Positions 7,623-15,366 of a stretch of DNA of 64,000 nt are shown here, piece by piece. The stretch's first letter is position 1, and every line of letters starts with the position of its first letter. Origin of the DNA: Streptomyces canus (GTDB lineage Bacteria; Actinomycetota; Actinomycetes; Streptomycetales; Streptomycetaceae). The DNA is taken from positions 3,100,001-3,164,000 of the forward strand of contig NZ_JAUSWW010000001.1 of the NCBI RefSeq assembly GCF_030815415.1, written 5' to 3'. A model generated the notes under the pieces. It made no database searches, was not told the DNA's origin, and saw nothing but the letters and a program-made list of their open reading frames with translations. A program made the position numbers and the translations under genes.

Positions 7623-9314
7623 TCAGTCGTTGGCCGACGGCCCGTCACGCCGCTCGTCACGGCGCGAACGTCTCTCACCGGAACCCTGATTGTCCGCAGG
7701 GCCACGAGGCACGCCAGCAGCGCCAGGCGTACGCCCGCCGTCCCTGGGCCCGGGATTGCGCCCCTTCGGCGTTCCGATGACGCCGTCGGGACTGCCGACG
7801 GGACGGCGAGACGTCTGGCCTGTGCCTGCCGCCGCGTTCGAGACTCCGATCACCCCACGCTGGCCGGGCTTCTCCCCCGTGACACGTGACGTGGGTACGC
7901 CTTCGCCTCCGATGACCGCGCCGCGCGGAACCCTGGAACCGTTAGCGCCAGGGGTGGCCCCGGTGACAGGCTTGCCGCCGACAACTCCATTGGTGGTGCG
8001 CCCCACGCCCGTGCGACCGGGATTCGCTGAGCCCATGCCATTGACAGGACCCCGGGGGACACCACCGGTCTGCTTGGCCGCCGGTCCCCCGGTCCTCGGT
8101 ACGCCTCCGACCACGCCTCGTCCCATGGGGCCTGCCGTACGGCCGCCCGCCTGCCCGGGCGCGACAGCTCGTCCCGTCGACCCCATAGGGCTGGTTCCCG
8201 TACGCCCTGCTGGGGTGCGTCCCGTCGCACCACCGGCTCGACCCTGCGCCGAAGCAGGCGCCCTGGTTCCGGGGACACCGCCGAACCCGGAGGTACGCCC
8301 GGCCGGCCCACGCACGGCAGGAGGTCCCGCAACGGGGGCAAAGGGAGGGGTCGATCCCACTGGGGTTGTATTGGGGCCTGCCGTCGACGGTGGTGTGACG
8401 TGCGTCGGCTTCACAGTCTCCTGCGGCGGCAACGTACCGACGCTGTCGATCTCTGTGCCGACGTGCGGTTCCGGTGACGTGGCAGATGCACCCGCACTCT
8501 TGTGGGACAGCGACTGATCACCGGAATGCGCCCCTCCCACCCCGGTGTCCAGCGTGCTCTTGTGCGTGCTACCTGAATTACTCAGGGACGAGATAGATTC
8601 CTGTCCAGGCGTCGGCGTCCTCGGATCGCCAAACTCCGGCGGCGGCTGAGGCACCCCCACATCCGGCATCGGAGGAAACACAGGCTCCTCAGCCGCCTGC
8701 ATACTCCCCGCAGAAACCGAATAGAACGACGCCAACCGATACATCTGGTTGATCGCCTCCTGCCGGTCCCCCTCCGCCTTCACAGCCGCCGAGTACTCGG
8801 CATTACCGTCGACCCGCTTGGCCTCGGGAATGTCCGCAACGCTCTTCGGATCCGACCGACCGTCCCGAGGCGGCATAGCCTTACGCACAGACGCAAGCCC
8901 GGAACTCGCGGCCATCACCTGCGTCCCCACCGTGTCGGCATAGCCGGCAAGATCGAGCGCCGTGGTGACCAGGTCCATGCCCCACTTGTAGAACGCGCCG
9001 TGCGCCTCGCCCTCCCAGTCGACGTCGCCCAGGCTGCGGGTCAGCTCGTTGGCGGCGTCGTTGATGGCGTCCCGGGCGTCAATGAGCGAAGTACCCGCGC
9101 TCTCGATCAGCTCCGGACTCGCGGACTCCACGATGTCGATCATCTGGTTGAGGTCGTGGCCCTCGAAGCTGGTCTTGCCGAAGTGCATGCCCCGGTTGCC
9201 GCCGAAGGGGTTGATCCTGGTCGCCCCCATGACCGCGTCGAGCGTGCCGTTCTGCTGGGCGGCATCCTGGTGCTCCGGCTGGTAGTGACCAGGCCCCTTC
9301 CCGTCCCCGCTCAT
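7623..9314 (-). CDS. WXG/PPE-like ESX substrate with long Gly/Pro-rich disordered tail
   Basis: 563 residues. The first 210 are helical and hold a WEG motif at 100-102 (DWEGEAHGAFYKWG), consistent with a WXG100/PPE-like N-terminal domain. The last 330 are low-complexity Gly/Pro/Thr/Arg sequence with repeated GVxG and TGxx units. The ATG at 9314 shares its first base with the stop of the upstream gene (TGATG), showing coupling. There is no signal peptide, which fits type VII export. The tail could be surface-exposed or an interaction region; its function is unknown. The ORF continues open for 160 codons upstream, but that frame shadows the next gene. Confidence 0.82.
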   Translation of the reverse strand: MSGDGKGPGHYQPEHQDAAQQNGTLDAVMGATRINPFGGNRGMHFGKTSFEGHDLNQMIDIVESASPELIESAGTSLIDARDAINDAANELTRSLGDVDWEGEAHGAFYKWGMDLVTTALDLAGYADTVGTQVMAASSGLASVRKAMPPRDGRSDPKSVADIPEAKRVDGNAEYSAAVKAEGDRQEAINQMYRLASFYSVSAGSMQAAEEPVFPPMPDVGVPQPPPEFGDPRTPTPGQESISSLSNSGSTHKSTLDTGVGGAHSGDQSLSHKSAGASATSPEPHVGTEIDSVGTLPPQETVKPTHVTPPSTAGPNTTPVGSTPPFAPVAGPPAVRGPAGRTSGFGGVPGTRAPASAQGRAGGATGRTPAGRTGTSPMGSTGRAVAPGQAGGRTAGPMGRGVVGGVPRTGGPAAKQTGGVPRGPVNGMGSANPGRTGVGRTTNGVVGGKPVTGATPGANGSRVPRGAVIGGEGVPTSRVTGEKPGQRGVIGVSNAAAGTGQTSRRPVGSPDGVIGTPKGRNPGPRDGGRTPGAAGVPRGPADNQGSGERRSRRDERRDGPSAND

Positions 9315-9748
9315 CAGTACCCCGCGTCCGTGTGGTCGGCGTTGTTGTCGCGCTTGACCTGTTCGTGCAGCATCTCGTCGCGCCCCTGGTTGACCTCGGT
9401 CCGGATCTCGTGGAACCGGTAACGAAGTTCCTCTTCGAGGTTGTCGAAGCTGACGTCCACGCCGTGCACGGCGATCTGCATGGCCTCCAGCTGGAGCCCG
9501 AGCGACTTGGAGAGCGACGTGATGCGCTCGTGGACGCGTTCGTACTCCAGGTGGAGCGTCTTCGCTTCCGGGAAGTTCCCCAGGCCGAACGCGCTCGCCG
9601 GCAAGCCGTGCGCCGCGACCTTCGACGCGCCGCCCGCCGAGCCCTCGAAGGCCGCGAGCAGGTCGTCGACGCGCTTCTTGAACGTCGAGAGCGCCATCAG
9701 GCCACGCCGTACGTCGGCGGCGCCTCCGTCCATGTCTGCAGGAAGCAC
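9314..9748 (-). CDS. Coiled-coil ESX-associated protein, partner of the PPE-like gene
   Basis: 144 residues from the GTG at 9748, chosen because GGGGAGG precedes it by about 8 nt; an in-frame GTG at 9796 has no such site. It is almost entirely helical (LSTFKKRVDDLL, LHLEYERVHERITSL, DNLEEELRYRF), like EsxB/PE-type helical partners but without a clear W-x-G. It overlaps the PPE-like gene by one base. A PE/PPE-like dimer arrangement is plausible but inferred. A good promoter lies about 80 bases upstream. Confidence 0.78.
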   Translation of the reverse strand: MLPADMDGGAADVRRGLMALSTFKKRVDDLLAAFEGSAGGASKVAAHGLPASAFGLGNFPEAKTLHLEYERVHERITSLSKSLGLQLEAMQIAVHGVDVSFDNLEEELRYRFHEIRTEVNQGRDEMLHEQVKRDNNADHTDAGY

Positions 9749-9827
9749 GAAGCCACCCTCCCCGTTGGCTGTTGCCGTCGTGGGCAGCCCACGCACTCAA
9801 GTGGTCACTACAGCAACATGCGTGACT

Positions 9828-9856
9828 ACTCTAATGACTTCCTACGACAGTCCCAA
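9828..9856 (-). promoter_or_regulatory. Predicted sigma-70-type promoter for the PPE-like/mycosin unit
   Basis: On the minus strand TTGGGA (9856-9851) and TAGAGT (9833-9828) are separated by exactly 17 bases, close to the Streptomyces HrdB consensus. The surrounding 130 bases are less GC-rich than the genes. It would drive the coiled-coil gene, the PPE-like gene and perhaps mycosin 1. Confidence 0.55.
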
Positions 9857-9882
9857 CTGCCATATGCGACAACATCAGTTGC

Positions 9883-11163
9883 CTAATCCACGCCCGCGAC
9901 CCTTCGGGCCCGCCTCCGCGCGTCCCTGATCGCCACCGCCGTACCTCCAAGGCCGGTGACCAGCACCACCGCCGCCACCACCGCGTACGTGGCGAGCCGG
10001 GCGTTGCGCTCGTCCGGGGTCTCGCCGACCTGGAACTTGGCGGCGGTCGGAGCCTCGGCCTTCCCCAGGCCCTCCTGAGGGTCGGGGGATTCGATCGGCT
10101 CGTCGTCCGCCGTCAACGCCCGCACCGGGTCCACCACCCCCCAGCCGACCAGCCGGTCGTGCCCCGCGAACGTGCGCTCCGCCGTCTGTTCGATCTGGGC
10201 GACGACCTGGGCGGCGGTCCAGTCCTTGTGCCTGGCCTTGATCAGGGCCGCGACGCCGGCGACATACGGTGCGGAGAAGCTCGTACCGTTGTCGGAGCAG
10301 TGGCCGCCCTTGGGGACCGTGGAGACCATGTCGACGCCGGGAGCGGCGACGCCGATGAAGTCGCCGGACTGGGAGAAGGCGGCGCGTTCGTTGTTGCGGT
10401 CGGAGGCGGCGACGGCGAGGACGCCGGGGTAGGAGGCCGGGTAGGTCTTCTTGACGTTGCCGCCGAGGCCGTCGTTGCCCGCGGAGGCCACGACCACGAT
10501 CTTCTGCGCGAGCGCCGCGTTGACCGCCTGTTCCAGGAGGGCTGTGGGCTTCACCGCGTTCGATGTGTCCTGGGAGATGTTGATGACGTCGGCCCGGACT
10601 TCGATCGCGTGGTGGATGGCCGTGGCCAGGGTCTCGGCGGTGCCGTGGCCCTCCGCGTCGTTCTGCTGGATGGGGATGACTCTTGCCTCGGGGGCCAGGC
10701 CCACGAATCCGGTGCCCTTCGCCGGGCGGGCCGCGATGATGCCGGCGACCTTGGTGCCGTGGCCGACGGTGTCGGTGGTGCCGTTCTCCTTGCCGCGTTC
10801 GACGGGGTCGCCGTTGTCGTCCTTGAGGTTCTTCGGGAGGAGGTTCATGCCGGCGGCCGCGTCCACCGCGGCGGTGAGCTGCGGGTTCTTGACGTCTACG
10901 CCGGTGTCGATGACCGCCACCCGTACCCCTTCGCCCTTCGACCGGCGCCACAGTTCGTCGAGTTGGACGCGCTGGAGGGACCAAGGGCGGCCCGGGTACA
11001 GGCCGTTGGGGAACGTGCACTGGTCCGAGTAGGGGAGCTTGTCCGCGGCCGTCGCGGGGGGCGCGAGGGCTGTCGCCGTCGCCGTCGTCAGCAGAGCCGC
11101 GGCTGCCACCAACGCTGTACGCGCCACACCGGTCGCACGCGTCGCACGTGTCGTACGAAGCAC
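9883..11163 (-). CDS. mycP: Type VII secretion mycosin (subtilisin-like S8 protease) 2
   Basis: 426 residues from the GTG at 11163, preceded by GGGGGAG; a GTG at 11181 overlapping the eccB stop (GTGA) is the alternative. Signal peptide (about 15-40), then the S8 triad Asp86 (VAVIDTGVD), His135 (VGHGTKVAG) and Ser295 (NGTSFSAPY), with oxyanion Asn230 (ASAGND). C-terminal membrane helix (YAVVAAVVLVTGLGGTAVAI) and a basic tail. Cys49 and Cys289 probably bridge the N-terminal extension to the catalytic domain as in known mycosins. This copy has the canonical GTSxAxP serine motif; the first copy reads GTSQATA. It follows eccB directly and is likely the core-machinery mycosin. Confidence 0.95.
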   Translation of the reverse strand: MLRTTRATRATGVARTALVAAAALLTTATATALAPPATAADKLPYSDQCTFPNGLYPGRPWSLQRVQLDELWRRSKGEGVRVAVIDTGVDVKNPQLTAAVDAAAGMNLLPKNLKDDNGDPVERGKENGTTDTVGHGTKVAGIIAARPAKGTGFVGLAPEARVIPIQQNDAEGHGTAETLATAIHHAIEVRADVINISQDTSNAVKPTALLEQAVNAALAQKIVVVASAGNDGLGGNVKKTYPASYPGVLAVAASDRNNERAAFSQSGDFIGVAAPGVDMVSTVPKGGHCSDNGTSFSAPYVAGVAALIKARHKDWTAAQVVAQIEQTAERTFAGHDRLVGWGVVDPVRALTADDEPIESPDPQEGLGKAEAPTAAKFQVGETPDERNARLATYAVVAAVVLVTGLGGTAVAIRDARRRARRVAGVD

Positions 11164-11177
11164 TGTCGGACTCCCCC

Positions 11178-12701
11178 TCACGAACCCTGCGGCTGGCGTG
11201 CCGCGGCCGTCGACAGGCGTGGGCCCGTGGGCAGGAACGCCGACCAGGTCGCGGGGATCGGTGCCGGGTCCACATCCTTGTAGCCGAGGCGGGTCTGGGC
11301 CTGCTGGGCCTCCTGCTGGGGCTGCTCACGCTCCTTGGCCGTGGCGCCGATGCCCGCGTCGTCCGTGGCGCTGTCCGCGTTGGACTGGAGGACGTAGCGA
11401 AGGCCTGTGTCGGTGACGACGAAGACCGGGCCGGCCTTCGTCTCCTTGCCCTTGAACTGGCGGAACAACTGGCCGGATCCGGGAGTGACGTACCCGCTGG
11501 AGGAACCCGTGGCGAGGGTTTTCGGGAAGTCGGTGCCCACCCAGGTGCTCAGGGTCGTGGCGCCCGAGTCGGCGTCCACGTCGCGGAGCACGTTGCAGAT
11601 CGTGCTGCGGCTGCCGGTCGCGTCCGACGCCTCGTTGACGGGCGCGGGGTCGGCCGTCGGCCAGTTGCGCTCCGTGCCGAAGGTCTTGCCGGGGACGATC
11701 GCGCCGGGGCTCATCTCCTTCGCCTGGCCGGCCTGGCCGAGCGGGGCCAGGTCCTCGCTGAACAGCAGGAGTTGGGCGATGAAGGCCGATACGGGTGCGA
11801 CACGGCCGGGCAGTACGACGTAGTACTGCTCGGTGTTGTTGTCGAACGCCTTGAGCACCATGCCGACCTTGTCGGTCGCCTCGTCCAGCTGACCGGGCGC
11901 GCCGGCCGCCGTGCCCGCGGCGCCGGTGATCTCCGGGAAGGCGATCGGGTCACCCTGATGCAGGGTCGCCAGCCACTCGTCGGAGACCGACTGGGGTTTG
12001 CGGCCCGATCCGACGACGGCACGCAGGAGCAGTTCGTCACCCTTGTCGATGCCGTACGAGGTCCCGTTCGCGTCCACGATGTAGCGCTTGCCGTCCGGGG
12101 CCTGGACGTAGAGGAGTTGGCCGCCCGTCAGGCGTCCCTTGCTCTCGGTCGCGTTCATGTCGCGGGAGGCGAGGACCAGCGCGGCCTTCTGGATGGAGCG
12201 GCCGCCCGCGCTGGGACGCTCGCAGACCACCCACCGCTTGTCGCTGCCGGCCTCGGACGCGGACGGCAAACGGTCGGGGGCGTACGGGATGCCGATGGTG
12301 ACACCGTGCGGGATCTTCCCGCTGTCGAGGACGGACTCGGAGACGGTGACGACCTCGCCCTGGCCCTCGCTGAGGAGCAGCTTGGCCGACGCCATGTTGA
12401 GGACCGGGTGCAGCTGGATCTTGCCGTCGGTCTTCAGCACGACGTACCGGGTGGTCGACTTGCTGGCGACGATCACCTTGGCGTTGGGGGTGTCCCAGCC
12501 CTTGGGGGCGGCGGGCTTGAACATGCCCCAGGCCCCGAACACGGCCATGACGATCACACCCACGATGACGCCGGGCAGTACCGCGCGCAGCGGCCGGGGT
12601 GCCCCCTCCTCGGAGCCGTCCGACGACGACTGCAGGAAGGCCGCGAGCATACGGCGCTTCGCGAAGGTGTAGGCGTTGAGCTGGTCCCGCCGAGATGCCA
12701 T
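11178..12701 (-). CDS. eccB: Type VII secretion core protein EccB
   Basis: 507 residues, the expected length. A short cytosolic N-terminus (MASRRDQLNAYTFAKRRM, the EccB hallmark), one membrane helix at about 40-61 (LPGVIVGVIVMAVFGAWGMF), then a large periplasmic-side domain with two cysteines (WVVCERP and TICNVL) and repeat-like strands, as in EccB family structures. EccB forms part of the ESX membrane complex with EccC, EccD and EccE. It is co-transcribed with mycosin 2 and divergent from eccE. The bases between 12702 and 12900 hold the shared promoter region, where I see no strong consensus pair. Confidence 0.97.
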   Translation of the reverse strand: MASRRDQLNAYTFAKRRMLAAFLQSSSDGSEEGAPRPLRAVLPGVIVGVIVMAVFGAWGMFKPAAPKGWDTPNAKVIVASKSTTRYVVLKTDGKIQLHPVLNMASAKLLLSEGQGEVVTVSESVLDSGKIPHGVTIGIPYAPDRLPSASEAGSDKRWVVCERPSAGGRSIQKAALVLASRDMNATESKGRLTGGQLLYVQAPDGKRYIVDANGTSYGIDKGDELLLRAVVGSGRKPQSVSDEWLATLHQGDPIAFPEITGAAGTAAGAPGQLDEATDKVGMVLKAFDNNTEQYYVVLPGRVAPVSAFIAQLLLFSEDLAPLGQAGQAKEMSPGAIVPGKTFGTERNWPTADPAPVNEASDATGSRSTICNVLRDVDADSGATTLSTWVGTDFPKTLATGSSSGYVTPGSGQLFRQFKGKETKAGPVFVVTDTGLRYVLQSNADSATDDAGIGATAKEREQPQQEAQQAQTRLGYKDVDPAPIPATWSAFLPTGPRLSTAAARQPQGS

Positions 12702-12900
12702 CTGTGACTGTCTCTCCCCCGTGTGTCCCTGGTCCGCGCTCGCGGGTGACGCAGTTCCGCGGCTCCGTTGTCAGACCGGCCCCCTACTATGCCTGGTATC
12801 TGCAGAGACTTGTGGGGCGGGTAGGGTGCCTGGGCCTTCAAAGGCCTTGTGCAGTGCCGAAGTTCCAGTGAGTTGTGAGCAAAAACGGGGGGATGGAGTG

Positions 12901-14217
12901 ATGGCTTCCGGAACGCGTACCCGGTCCCGTGGCCGGACGCGGGCGCAGGGCTCCGCAGCGCCCCGGCCGGGACCGGCTCAGCGGCCGTCGGCGCCGAGCC
13001 CGCTTCATTTCAGGACGCGTTCGGGCCAGGGCGGAGCATTCCGGTTGCAACGCCTGGTCCTCGTGGAGGTCGCGTTCGCCGTCCTGCTCGTCGGCTGGGC
13101 CATCGGTCCGGTGGCGCTGGTGCCTGCAGCCGCCGTCGCCGTCTGCCTGGTGCTGCTCTCGTTCGTCCGTCGCCGCGGCCGCTCTCTGCCTGAATGGCTG
13201 GCCACCGCGCGGGCGTTGCGGGCGCGGCAGCGGCGGGCCGCGAGTACGCAGTTGCCGCCGGGCACCGAGCCGGGGTTCGCACCGGCCGTGGAGTGCGATC
13301 CGAGCCTGCGGACCTACACGTACGGGAGCCGGGACCGGCGTCCGGTGGGCATGGTCGGGGACGGCACGTTCGTCACCGCCGTGCTGCTGGTGGAAGCCGG
13401 TGCCACCGCACTGCGGGCCGAGCGGAGTCGGCAGCCGCTGCCGCTCGCGCTGGTGCACGACGCCCTCGAAGTGGACGGAATCCGACTGGAGTCGGCGCAG
13501 ATCGTGCTGCACACGCAGCCCGCGCCCGCGATCCATCTGCCCCAGCAGTCCGTGGCCGTCGCCAACTACGCGCCGCTGCACGAGCAGACCGGTGCGCCGG
13601 CGGTACGGATCACGTGGATCGCGCTGAAGCTCGACCCGGAGCTGTGCCCGGAGGCCGTGGCCGCACGTGGCGGTGGTCTCCTCGGGGCACAGAAGTGTGT
13701 TCTGCGGGCGGCCGATCACCTCGCGAGCCGACTGACGGGGAGCGGGTTCCGTACGACCGTCCTCGACGAGGAGGAGCTGATCTCCGCCATCGCCACGTCG
13801 GCGTGCGCCAATCCGCTGGTGACGGCGGAGGCCGGGCGAACGGAGGTGCGGGAGAGACGGACCGAGGAGTCGGGCCGCAGCTGGCGCTGCGACAACCGCA
13901 GGCACACCACGTACTGGGTCCGCCGGTGGCCCGCCCTGGGCGGCGAGAGAGCCCCGTCGTTGCCCCAGTTCCTTGCGCTGGTCACCGCCGTCCCCGCGCT
14001 CGCCACCACGTTCAGCCTCACCCTCGCGCGCGGAGAGCGCCAGGAGGTGTCCGTCAGCGGGCACCTGCGGGTGACCGGGCGCAGCGACGACGAACTCGTG
14101 GCCGCCCGCCGCGCGTTGCAGACCGCCGCCCGGCACACGGGCGCGGGGCTCGCACGTCTCGACCGGGAACAACTGCCCGGCATGCTCGCCACCTTGCCCC
14201 TCGGAGGTGCCCGATGA
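12901..14217 (+). CDS. eccE: Type VII secretion core protein EccE
   Basis: 438 residues from the ATG at 12901, preceded by GGGGGGATGGAG; the frame is open further upstream but without a comparable site. After a basic, proline-rich start it has two adjacent membrane helices (about 50-70 and 71-89), then the EccE soluble domain, starting near RRRGRSLPEWLATARALRAR. It contributes to the periphery of the ESX membrane complex. The stop overlaps the next gene by 4 nt (ATGA). Confidence 0.92.
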   Translation: MASGTRTRSRGRTRAQGSAAPRPGPAQRPSAPSPLHFRTRSGQGGAFRLQRLVLVEVAFAVLLVGWAIGPVALVPAAAVAVCLVLLSFVRRRGRSLPEWLATARALRARQRRAASTQLPPGTEPGFAPAVECDPSLRTYTYGSRDRRPVGMVGDGTFVTAVLLVEAGATALRAERSRQPLPLALVHDALEVDGIRLESAQIVLHTQPAPAIHLPQQSVAVANYAPLHEQTGAPAVRITWIALKLDPELCPEAVAARGGGLLGAQKCVLRAADHLASRLTGSGFRTTVLDEEELISAIATSACANPLVTAEAGRTEVRERRTEESGRSWRCDNRRHTTYWVRRWPALGGERAPSLPQFLALVTAVPALATTFSLTLARGERQEVSVSGHLRVTGRSDDELVAARRALQTAARHTGAGLARLDREQLPGMLATLPLGGAR

Positions 14218-15008
14218 GGACGATGCCGACGATGACCACGCGAGCCGGACAGGCGCCCGACGGTCACGGCGAACCGCAGTCCGCCACCCGGCAGCGGGCA
14301 CGTTCACTGCTGCGCACCGGCTTCGGGCTGATCGGTCCGCGGCACGCGCGGCACTCCGTCCCCGTGGAGCAACTGGACGCCCTGGCCCTGCCGATCGGCG
14401 ACGACGGCGTCGTCATAGGCGTCGACAGCGACGGGCGGCCTGCGGTCCTCGGGGTCAATCGGCCGACGCCCTACGACATCCTCCTCATCGGGGGCCTGTG
14501 GACCGCGCAGGTCATGGCCCTCAGAGCGGCGGCCACCGGTGCGCGAGTCGCCGTGGAGACGGGGCGGCCACAGGCCTGGTTGCAGATGGTGCACGCCATG
14601 GGCGGGGGACAGAACGGGCTGGCGGTGTACGAGGTCGGTCGGGTGCCTCCGCAGGGGGCTTCGGCCGGTACGCCGGTGCTTGTGGTGCGGGACTGCGGTA
14701 TGCGACCGCCGCGCGGACGGGTGGTATCCGGGCCGTGGCAGTCGGTGCTGACACTGTTGCCGTACCTCAGTCCCGTCGCCCCGCGGCTGATCCGGCAGGC
14801 CCGGCTCGTCGGCGTGCAGCGGATCTCACCGGACGAGGCCGTGGAGCTGGGTCGCGCGATGGCACTTCCTCTGGCCGACGTGGAGGCTCTGCCCACTCTC
14901 GCCGACGGCGTCACGCTGTGGTGTGCCGACCGTGACCGGCGGTATGTGATGACGCAGCCGACCGACGCCGAGATCGGATTGTTGGGTACGCCACGGAGGA
15001 TGGACTGA
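14214..15008 (+). CDS. ESX-locus cytosolic protein coupled to eccE, unknown function
   Basis: 264 residues. The ATG overlaps the eccE stop (ATGA) and has a perfect GGAGGTG site, so it is clearly translated with eccE. There is no membrane segment. The stretch around residues 80-110 (YDILLIGGLWTAQVMALRAA) has the hydrophobic strand, turn and helix layout of the P-loop in FtsK/EccC-type ATPases but lacks GKT/GKS. A later VLVVRDCGM could match a Walker B strand. It may therefore be a non-hydrolytic ATPase-like domain of the secretion machine, but this is a guess from pattern. No named family is recognised. Confidence 0.82.
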   Translation: MRTMPTMTTRAGQAPDGHGEPQSATRQRARSLLRTGFGLIGPRHARHSVPVEQLDALALPIGDDGVVIGVDSDGRPAVLGVNRPTPYDILLIGGLWTAQVMALRAAATGARVAVETGRPQAWLQMVHAMGGGQNGLAVYEVGRVPPQGASAGTPVLVVRDCGMRPPRGRVVSGPWQSVLTLLPYLSPVAPRLIRQARLVGVQRISPDEAVELGRAMALPLADVEALPTLADGVTLWCADRDRRYVMTQPTDAEIGLLGTPRRMD

Positions 15009-15366
15009 ACCTGCGCACATCTGGGCGGTATTGAGCGGTTAGCGCCGTTTCGTCTCTCCCATTGCGTGGACCCTTGCACCAATTCCTCGCCTTTATATGC
15101 CGTTTTGACCGTCGACATGTCGAACGCGCGTGCCGATTTCAGCTGGCGTGTGACGCAATGGACGGACGCGGAGGGGTGGACGGCCCTGCCGGGGTGGGGC
15201 TTGTGGTGATTAGGCTGGTACCGGGCGCTACGCCAGACCCGTGGAGCAGGCGTCGGCGTCACCAGGGGGGAGAGCCGATGGATCGGACGACCTCGAACGA
15301 CTCAGGACGACAAGTAATGGTCGCCCCGGCACGGCATGAGGGTGCTCGACCACACCAGGAGGAATT
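15009..15366 (+). other. 358-base intergenic region upstream of the EspI-like gene
   Basis: No convincing gene. A less GC-rich patch lies at 15050-15125. A possible -10 hexamer TAGGCT sits at 15211-15216, but no good -35 lies 16-18 bases upstream. An AGGAGG site at the right end belongs to the next gene. The region most likely carries its promoter and leader. Confidence 0.4.
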
